Under the pieces are notes generated by a model, which was not told the origin of the DNA, did not search any database, and saw nothing but the letters and a program-made list of their open reading frames with translations. This document shows, piece by piece, positions 38,590-40,698 of a stretch of DNA of 40,698 nt (the first letter of the stretch is position 1; each line of letters begins with the position of its first letter). Location: positions 1 to 40,698 of the forward strand of contig VGPP01000002.1 of the NCBI GenBank assembly GCA_016882585.1, written 5' to 3'. The stretch is from Cyanobacteria bacterium M_surface_7_m2_037 (GTDB taxonomy: Bacteria > Cyanobacteriota > Cyanobacteriia > PCC-6307 > Cyanobiaceae). Made by a program: the position numbers and the translations under genes.

Positions 38590-39798
38590 TCAGCGGCTGG
38601 CTTGTCTCAACAGCACAAGACCACCCGCCAGGCCGATGAACACCGGCATCCAGGCGGCGAAAAAGGGCATCAAGGTGCCTTTGATCCCCAGCGAGCTGAA
38701 AATGAACGACATCAGGTAATACCCGAAGATCAGCAGCACGCTGATGCCAAAGCCCTGGCTGCGGCTGGTGCGGGCATTCGGGCGCACCCCAAGGCTGCTG
38801 CCGATCAGCCCGAACACCAGGCAAATGGCCGGAAAGGCGAATTTCTCCTGGATGCGCACCCGCAAGCGCCGTGCTTCCTTGCGATCGCCGGCTTGCTCCA
38901 GCAGCGCTTCAGCCCGCCAAGCCTGAGCCACGGTCATCTGGGCTGCATCGCTGGGCAGCTTGCCCACATCCAAGGGCGCCTTGGTGAAGGGGTAGAAGTA
39001 GCGATCGAAATCAGCCGAGGTGGTGCGGTTGTTGGCGCTGTCGATATCCACAATCCGGCCATCGCGAAACTCCCACATGCTGCGGGGCTCGTTCCACACG
39101 CCGGTCTTCGCGATCAGCAGCTGTTGGTGGCCGGCCTTGGTGAAATCCACCAGGGTGACTTCATACATCTTGCCCTCGCGAAAACGGCGGGCATAAAACA
39201 GCTGAGCCAGGTCATTGCCGGTGCGCTCCCGGCCCTTGTCATCGATGCTGGTGAGCTGGGCGTAGCGCGAATACACCACGTTGTCGCCCCGCTCAGCGGC
39301 CACCGAGCGTCCAAGGGCGGAATCGAGTGTGTCGGCAGCCGCGAGGTTGGCGCTGGGCACGATCACATCGTTGAACACAAAGGTGAGCAGCGTCATCAAC
39401 GCCGCCACCATCAGCGCCGGAACCACCATCCGCCAGGTGGGCACACCGATGCTGCGCAAGGCGGTGAGTTCGCTGGAGCTCGAGAGCCGGCTGAAAGCCA
39501 GCAACGTGGCCATCAAGGTGGCCATGGGGAAGGAGAGCACCAGGAAGCCCGGCAACCGGAGCCCCAACACCTGCATCGCCACCAGTGGCGGCAGGCCGGC
39601 TTCGGCCACCTTGCGCACCAGCTCAAACACCACCCCCACCGACAGCGATACCGCGGTGAAGGCGGCAATGCCAAACAGCAGCGGGCCGAGCAACTCCGAA
39701 GACAGCCAACGATCCATCAACGGCAACCGCTGCCATTGGCGCCTCAACCGCTGCAGCTGGCGCTGGAGAGGGTCGATGAAGGAAGGAAGGGAACTCAC
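38590..39798 (-). CDS. LptF/LptG-family lipopolysaccharide export permease
   Basis: 402 residues. Six predicted membrane segments flank a periplasmic beta-jellyroll domain (about residues 130-290). Typical stretches are LLFGIAAFTAVSLSVGVVFELV, MATLMATLLAFSRLSSSSELTALRSIGV (coupling helix) and FPAICLVFGLIGSSLGVRPNAR. With LptB it forms the inner-membrane ABC extractor that moves LPS toward the outer membrane. Cyanobacteria often carry a single LptF/G-like gene. It overlaps lptB by 4 bp. Confidence 0.93.
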   Translation of the reverse strand: MSSLPSFIDPLQRQLQRLRRQWQRLPLMDRWLSSELLGPLLFGIAAFTAVSLSVGVVFELVRKVAEAGLPPLVAMQVLGLRLPGFLVLSFPMATLMATLLAFSRLSSSSELTALRSIGVPTWRMVVPALMVAALMTLLTFVFNDVIVPSANLAAADTLDSALGRSVAAERGDNVVYSRYAQLTSIDDKGRERTGNDLAQLFYARRFREGKMYEVTLVDFTKAGHQQLLIAKTGVWNEPRSMWEFRDGRIVDIDSANNRTTSADFDRYFYPFTKAPLDVGKLPSDAAQMTVAQAWRAEALLEQAGDRKEARRLRVRIQEKFAFPAICLVFGLIGSSLGVRPNARTSRSQGFGISVLLIFGYYLMSFIFSSLGIKGTLMPFFAAWMPVFIGLAGGLVLLRQASR

Positions 39799-40523
39799 AG
39801 CTTGAAGTCCTCCCCGAGATAGTGGCGCCGCACCAGGGGGTCGTTGGCCATTTCGCGCGAGGGCCCGCTGGCCAGGATGCTGCCCTCGGTGAGGATGTAG
39901 GCCCGATCGGTGATGGCGAGGGTTTCGCGCACGTTGTGATCGGTGATCAGGATCCCCATGCCGCGATCGCGCAGCCGGGCGATCAGGCTCTGCAGATCGG
40001 CCACGGCCAGGGGATCCACCCCGGCAAACGGTTCGTCCAAGAGCAGATAGCGCGGGCCGTGTTCCCCCACAGCCAGGGCGCGAGCCACTTCGCAGCGCCG
40101 GCGTTCACCGCCGGAGAGCTGGAAACCTTTGCGCTCCACAAACGGGCGTAGATGAAAGTCATCCACCAGCTCTTCCACCCGCTGGCTGCGCTGGTTGCGG
40201 GGTGCCGCACTTTCCTGCAGGGCCAGCAGAAGGTTGTCGCGCACGCTGAGGTTGCGGAACACACTCGCTTCCTGGGGCAGATAGCCGATACCCAGCCGTG
40301 CCCGCTGAGGCATCGAAAGATCGGCCACCGATTGGCCATCCATCACCACGGCACCCGAATCGGGCCGCAGCAATCCCGTGACCAGATTGAAGGTGGTGGT
40401 TTTACCCGCACCGTTGGGCCCAAGCAGACCCACCACTTCGCCAGGATTGAGGTTGAGGCTCACCTGCTTCACCAGGGGCCGCCCACCGATGGTGAGCGCC
40501 ACATGATCCAACACCAAGCTCAT
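39795..40523 (-). CDS. lptB: LPS export ABC ATPase LptB
   Basis: 242 residues. Walker A GPNGAGKTTT, signature LSGGERRRCEVARAL, Walker B YLLLDEPFAGVD, and ITDHNVRETL as the H-loop region. The DHNVRE and LPQEASVFRNLSV segments are typical of LptB. It energises LPS extraction by LptF/G. It overlaps both neighbours by 4 bp (ATGA), so the Lpt genes are translationally coupled. Confidence 0.96.
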   Translation of the reverse strand: MSLVLDHVALTIGGRPLVKQVSLNLNPGEVVGLLGPNGAGKTTTFNLVTGLLRPDSGAVVMDGQSVADLSMPQRARLGIGYLPQEASVFRNLSVRDNLLLALQESAAPRNQRSQRVEELVDDFHLRPFVERKGFQLSGGERRRCEVARALAVGEHGPRYLLLDEPFAGVDPLAVADLQSLIARLRDRGMGILITDHNVRETLAITDRAYILTEGSILASGPSREMANDPLVRRHYLGEDFKL

Positions 40524-40698
40524 GGCTGAGCGGCCGCAGCGGGTGTTGCCGCCGCGGGAGCCGTCGCTGAGGTTGCGGGTTTCTGCGGAATCCGAACGCG
40601 GCTGAACACCTGCTGGCCCGTGGGGGGTATGGCAATCAGCCGCTCACCATCCACCAGATACACCACCCGTTCCGCCCGGATCAAATTGCCCCCCTCCT
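40520..40698 (-). CDS. LptA/LptC-like protein, 3' end only (runs off the window)
   Basis: 58 codons of a C-terminus entering from the right edge. It reads NLIRAERVVYLVDGERLIAI, then VFSRVRIPQKP, and ends in an Ala/Pro-rich tail. The beta-strand pattern (R/KAxRVVYxxxxxR) fits the OstA/LptA-LptC jellyroll repeat. Its stop overlaps the lptB start (ATGA). The role is inferred from position beside lptB and the LptF/G-like gene. Confidence 0.75.
   Translation of the reverse strand, partial: EGGNLIRAERVVYLVDGERLIAIPPTGQQVFSRVRIPQKPATSATAPAAATPAAAAQP

Noticed and set aside
1..40698. tRNA, rRNA genes or CRISPR arrays
   Set aside because: I saw no tRNA T-loop and acceptor arrangement, no rRNA segment and no regularly spaced short repeats, though I could not run a covariance search.

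Overview
The window looks like the chromosome of a GC-rich picocyanobacterium of the Cyanobium / Synechococcus type. The evidence is the run of photosynthetic and carbon genes (glpX-type FBPase/SBPase, hemA, glgC, gnd, pgl, rpe), a CcsA-type cytochrome c assembly protein, an RbpA-like RRM protein, cyanobacterial small families (DUF2811, DUF3721, CIA30-like) and HIP1-type GCGATCGC octamers. This is inferred from gene content and arrangement; no rRNA or tRNA gene was seen to confirm it.

Left end (1-3.9 kb): about 1 kb without a convincing gene is followed by a small phage-like DNA module. It has a YspA-type SLOG protein, a Gp157-like protein and a Rad52-family annealing protein. A LexA-like box overlaps its promoter, and a hairpin covers the first ribosome binding site.

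3.7-12.8 kb: a guanidine assimilation locus. A guanidine-I (ykkC) riboswitch precedes a tight operon: Ni-type guanidine hydrolase, HypA, HypB, a GlnT-like ligase, a lipoprotein-dependent ABC transporter (binding protein, permease, ATPase) and a Rieske oxygenase. A convergent TIM-barrel isomerase-like gene and a small ORF follow. Two directly oriented copies of a ~146-bp, roughly 93% identical repeat (3743-3888 and 12699-12844) bracket the whole block, so it may be a discrete insertable or deletable cassette.

12.9-15.4 kb: a metal/redox module. A glutaredoxin-MauE fusion converges on a PepSY-like / DUF3721 / DUF305 operon. That operon is divergent from a MerR regulator across a promoter with the 19-bp spacer typical of MerR control.

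15.4-29.9 kb: mostly single genes. They include an RRM protein with a terminator, DUF2811, an alcohol dehydrogenase, DUF2252, several small secreted proteins, DUF427, a 2-Cys peroxiredoxin, an S66 peptidase, purS-purQ, a cobalamin-riboswitch-controlled HupE/UreJ plus CobW pair, a pentapeptide-repeat lumen protein, a divergent uracil phosphoribosyltransferase, and ilvD.

29.9-37.4 kb: central carbon and tetrapyrrole genes, nearly all on the minus strand (CIA30-like, pgl, gnd, glgC, hemA, glpX), then rpe on plus. The right end (37.6-40.7 kb, minus strand) holds ccsA and the lipopolysaccharide export genes LptF/G-like, lptB and the 3' end of an LptA/LptC-like gene.
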